64,000 bases of DNA, from the NCBI RefSeq assembly GCF_964340395.1, contig NC_135551.1, positions 19,145,003-19,209,002 of the forward strand. Reading direction: 5' to 3'. Numbering within the stretch: position 1 is the first letter of the stretch; the number at the start of each line of letters is the position of its first letter. This document shows, in pieces, positions 60,148 through 64,000 of this stretch. The position numbers were made by a program, and so were the translations under genes. The notes beneath the pieces were generated by a model. That model did no database searches, had not been told where the DNA came from, and was given only the letters and a program-made list of their open reading frames with translations. Source of the stretch: Glandiceps talaboti. Its lineage: Eukaryota > Hemichordata > Enteropneusta > Spengelidae.

Positions 60148-62253
60148 GGGAGTGTACATTTTTAATTTCCAGGGGGAGGCCGGAGGATTTCTAATGAAGC
60201 AAGGGATTTTTATTGGTGGCCCCCCCTACAAAAACTGGTATAAATTATCTGGCCCCCCCTAAGACTGCTTGTTTTTATTTCATGGCCCCCCCTGAAACCA
60301 CTAACAAAAATACGCACAGATGAAACACAGATACAGCAACACATAGATTTGCCAGCAGTTGCTACATGTATTAACTTATTCCATATTTATACTTACTTCA
60401 GAATTGAACCAGTGCACAAAGTTGTTGAATCATGGACACTCATAAAATCACAAATAAAGACTATTATTAGTTAAATTGGCTGACAGGATGTCTACTTACA
60501 ACTGAGGGGTGACAATAGACTACTGGTCTGGCTACACTTTTTCTTGGATTTTTAGCCCATCACTGACATAAATAAATTAGCAAATAAATGAACAAGTATA
60601 TATATATATTACTTATTTATCACAGGTTTGGAAAAAATAGTGCAAAATTGCACCATGAGGAAACTTTTTTCCATGTGAACATATTCAAATTTTAGGATTA
60701 ATTTGCAGTGGTTGGTCACACAATCATTTATCATTAATTTAAACACTTCATAAATTATACATTTTAGAAACATTTTTAATTGCAGTGCAAATGGAAAACA
60801 TGTTATTTAAGATTGAAATACATATTAAGACCCTTCCTATATTATAGTATTCATATTATCTCTACGCAAAATATAAAACACTTCTGGACTATATTTCAAG
60901 AGACTTTAGTAAACTGATGCGCTGAGGGGGGCAGTACATGTATCACTTCAAAGGGTTGAATAATATTTTTATGAATGCATGGCTTGTTATGAATACATTC
61001 CTCACCCAGCACCTGTGAATAATTTTGTGTTTAATTCAAACTCACAAAAGCTATCATATAATACTTGAACCCTACCATGGTGATAGAATGAAAATTTATT
61101 GAAACCCATTACAATATTGGTGAGCTCTATATGGAATTTATTAGGGATTCATGTATACAAAATGGCTCAAAGTGCAGTTACTGTTCCACTACAGATTGGG
61201 TATCGCCATCTATGAACAGAATACCACATCCTATGCCAGATATGCACAACCCAGGTCATTATATGGATGTGTTTGAAACACCAAACACAAATCGAACTGT
61301 TGATGACTACCACAACCAGGTGCTAACTTAAAAAAGCTCTATGTTTCAAAACAATTAAATGATGAAGTTGCTATTTCTCGTTTTGCTGAGAAATATATTG
61401 TCAGTGTGAACAGTGTTAAAAACTACATTGAACTTTTGAGAAATTTGGAGAGGATGAAAAACATTAGATCCAGACATCGGTTAGAGGTACAGAAGAAAAG
61501 AGAAAACAAGAATTATAATGACTATGACTGGTTGCAGTTATTCATAAGTGGAACTCTAGAAAAACTGAACGTAAAAGAGCTAGATAAATATCTAGACATG
61601 CATAAATTGCCAAAATATAGAAAATTAAAAGGAGAAAAAGTAGACATAATATCAACGCACATACTTGGAACACCTGAATTTAGGTCAAGAAAAGTGACTG
61701 CAAATGAACTTCAAACTACAACTACAGACATCTGATCAGTGATACAAACAGTAGTGACTCTGAAAGTGAAAATGCTATAATGTAATAGGTGTTATAGACA
61801 GTGATGATTGTTTTACTGATAACTCTGAAACTTCAAGCACGGCTGATATCTCAGACAGTGATTGTGATGAAACAAGTCCTACACAATTTCATGGGAAAGT
61901 TACCTTGAGAAGTGGCAGAGTCGCCGGTCAATTTTTGTTTCACTGAATACAAATATTGTGATTTAATAGGTTTGTGCACTGTTTTATCATCAATCCATGT
62001 TAAATGCTACTTCTGTAGGACATTGTGCACAGTCAAGTGTTGGGTTTTGCCTATATTTTATTTTATATACATATCTGGCACTTGTCCATCCTGACATTCA
62101 GGTTTAGGTTGTTTTTTTTGTGGCCCCCCCCCCCCTAACAAATAGTGAAATTTTTGTTTAGCCCCCCCTAATTTTTCTTGAGAAAAATTGGTGGCCCCCC
62201 CTGAAAATCCTCCGGCCCCCCCCCCCCCCTGGAAGTTAAAACTGTACACTCCC
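60148..62253 (+). mobile_element. TIR DNA transposon of 2.1 kb with TTA target duplication
   Basis: The left end GGGAGTGTACATTTTTAATT and, inverted, the right end GGGAGTGTACAGTTTTAACT are flanked by TTA (60145-60147 and 62254-62256). The homologous empty site in the segmental duplication reads GAACTTATATG (32706-32716). Inside each end lie several GGCCCCCCCT blocks in subterminal inverted arrangement. It encodes one broken gene on the plus strand (61131-61738). The TWA target fits PIF/Harbinger elements, but no Harbinger transposase is seen, so the superfamily is open. Confidence 0.85.
61131..61738 (+). pseudogene. Transposon-borne gene with SAP-like C-terminal domain
   Basis: Frame 1 (61131-61331) includes HPMPDMHNPGHYMDVFETPN and DDYHNQVLT. 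After one frameshift the second frame continues KKLYVSKQLNDEVAISRFAE..., a basic helix (RHRLEVQKKREN), the motif YNDYDWLQLF, and LNVKELDKYLDMHKLP with GEKVDIISTHIL. The last part resembles the helix-extended-helix of SAP-type DNA-binding domains seen in uncharacterised transposon-linked proteins of invertebrates. It is probably a DNA-binding accessory protein or the end of a transposase. A following acidic stretch (about 61740-61880) may be more of the same protein. Without the frameshift it would be about 200 residues here. Confidence 0.5.
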
Positions 62254-63513
62254 TTATGTGCCTTTGTTATTCAAGTATATAAATAATGATGTTTTTGAAA
62301 ATGTAGAGTAAAATGGTGGACCCCACCCACCTCTTGTATTTTACTAACAACACCGGTGAACACTTCTCAGTTACCCCTAAGTACTACATGTATTTCACGT
62401 TGTTAGTTCCGTTTCCCTGTCGTCGTCGGCGCTCTTTATCTGCCAGCTATGACTCGTACATGCCGTAACCTTTGCCACAATCACGGGGAAACGTACATGT
62501 ATATTATGTGATATCAAGTTTGAAGATTAGGCCGCAGACTAGATAATGTCATTAGAATGCACTGATACAAGTGTTCCTCTCACAGTTGTCTAGGGCCGAG
62601 GGCCGCGGCGTGATCAGCTGGGGTTGGGGGATGGATCAGGTGAAAATGTCTGTATTGACGAGTTGGTATAGTCAGATTGTATTACTCTTAATCTTATTAA
62701 TCTTTCTACTCTCTTATAACTAAATATACCTCGAGATAACATGATGAGTTTAACCTTTTTTACGACAACGTTTGGTCGACACAGTGTGTCATTATTCCTT
62801 TAAAGATTGTTTGTGGCGATATTATTTTCAATTCAAGACATGCTGGATAGCTTTAAAGCATCTTCGTAATTTGTCTTCAACAATGAAATTTAAATGAAAT
62901 CAGATAACAAATTAAAATATTTCAGTTTCAATATTCGAATCCCTGACAACGGCAGTACATTGTGGGGTGGGGGAAAGGCATATTTTAGACATTTCAGAAA
63001 ATGAAATATGAGAGGATCACATTTACTTTGACTCATGGTATTGTCTAATTTTACATTGTTTTGTGATTTTTTTGGCAACTCACCGCACCCAACTACCACC
63101 TAATCCCATCACTGCCACCATTGTACCGTAATACCAGAATATATCAGTAAAATTACTGCTGGCAACCATGCAGTGAATAAATTGTTGTGTAATGTGATGG
63201 ATAGGCCTAGGGTGGGTCTCACAGAGGGTAAGGAGGAACAGTGCAGTACTGTAAGGTTTTGGGGATAATTTGGTGGAGTCCCGGCCAATCCCATTGTAAT
63301 TATTGAATACCCTTTATTAGATTTACTCAAGTCTCTGGGATTTCTTCATTCTTTATTTGAATAACATATTAAAGGTCAAATGTTCTTTTATGTGAAATAC
63401 AGTAATGACACGAGTAAGTGAATACGAAACAGGTGGCATTTTATGATTTTCTTACTCTGATATTCCAACAGTTTTTGTAGGAACAAATTGAACAATCAAT
63501 GCATGGTATTTTA

Positions 63514-63663
<150 letters not shown>

Positions 63664-64000
63664 ATAGTTAAACGAAACGTTATTAATTTACGGCAAATCT
63701 CATGAGTACTATTTCACATCTGATATATTTTTTTACGCATTTGCAGAAAGAATCAGTCAAGAAGTGTTGATAAACAAACATGATACCAAACAAACAGCCA
63801 ACAGCAAAATATAAATCACAGAAGGAGACAAAATATAGTTAATTTTGTTTATTATAGGTACAAATTAATTCATTTCGTTTTACAATATTAATGCCATTTG
63901 TCGAGAGAAAAATGTAATACAGTCTTCGATCTAATCGAGATAGAATCTATCTGTTTCGATCGATGAAGGTTAACTTGAACTTGAAGTTGTTAAAACTAGA

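Noticed and set aside
59866-60165. 99-codon frame rich in Ala and Cys
   Set aside because: Low-complexity GCTGCTGCG-type run; not kept open in the other segmental duplicate.

Overview
The window reads as animal (metazoan) genomic DNA: AT-rich, with spliced genes, long introns, many microsatellites, many inverted-repeat (MITE/foldback) elements and a Penelope-like retroelement. The gene content (short Toll-like receptors in a lineage-specific tandem array, and a GPI-anchored sushi/CCP protein) fits a marine invertebrate, either lophotrochozoan or non-vertebrate deuterostome. The phylum cannot be fixed from the sequence alone.

About 0.6-30 kb is a head-to-tail array, all on the minus strand, of short Toll-like receptor (TLR) genes with one two-exon plan. 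Exon 1 carries a signal peptide, a cysteine-rich LRR N-cap, about seven LRRs, one LRR C-cap and a transmembrane helix, and ends in phase 2. Exon 2 carries a short linker and a TIR domain. Gene 1 (578-1632) has its TIR exon outside the window. Genes 2 (5053-7595), 3 (8789-12105) and 4 (15830-19725) look complete. Unit 5 has an intact TIR exon (22832-23354), but its LRR exon (25116-25952) is broken by an internal deletion of about 160 bp. Unit 6 (29118-30118) is an intact LRR exon whose own TIR exon is missing; a Penelope-like fragment and TA repeats lie where it should be. Units 5 and 6 arose by a tandem duplication of about 4 kb. A seventh, decayed LRR exon lies far away at 58340-59138. The LRR exons form two subfamilies (1-3, and 4-7). 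The TIR cores of genes 3, 4 and 5 are almost identical although their LRR partners belong to different subfamilies, which suggests gene conversion or exon exchange. All four TIR exons lack the usual BB-loop proline.

About 30-38 kb is gene-poor. It holds microsatellites, one copy of a segmental duplication (about 32.33-35.44 kb) containing a large palindrome, and a degenerate satellite of about 150 bp units. A four-exon minus-strand gene at 38358-41685 can be assembled from consistent splice sites (all introns phase 1). It encodes a 241-residue secreted protein with a signal peptide, an unrecognised domain of about 130 residues, one CCP domain and a GPI-anchor-like tail. A possible alternative last exon lies at 37754-37869.

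About 42-58 kb holds no convincing gene. It contains a dispersed repeat with internal short repeats (42.2-45.5 kb), three tandem copies of a unit of about 2.03 kb (45.77-51.35 kb, remainder at 52.53-52.74 kb), several foldback/MITE elements and a second two-copy repeat (53.64-55.4 kb). About 58-64 kb holds a transposase remnant, the LRR pseudogene and the second copy of the segmental duplication, into which a 2.1 kb TIR transposon (60148-62253) has inserted with a TTA target duplication.

If expressed, the TLR array would be a set of membrane pattern-recognition receptors with variable LRR faces and a near-constant signalling domain. Because each first exon ends in the same phase, unit 6 could in principle use the TIR exon of unit 5.
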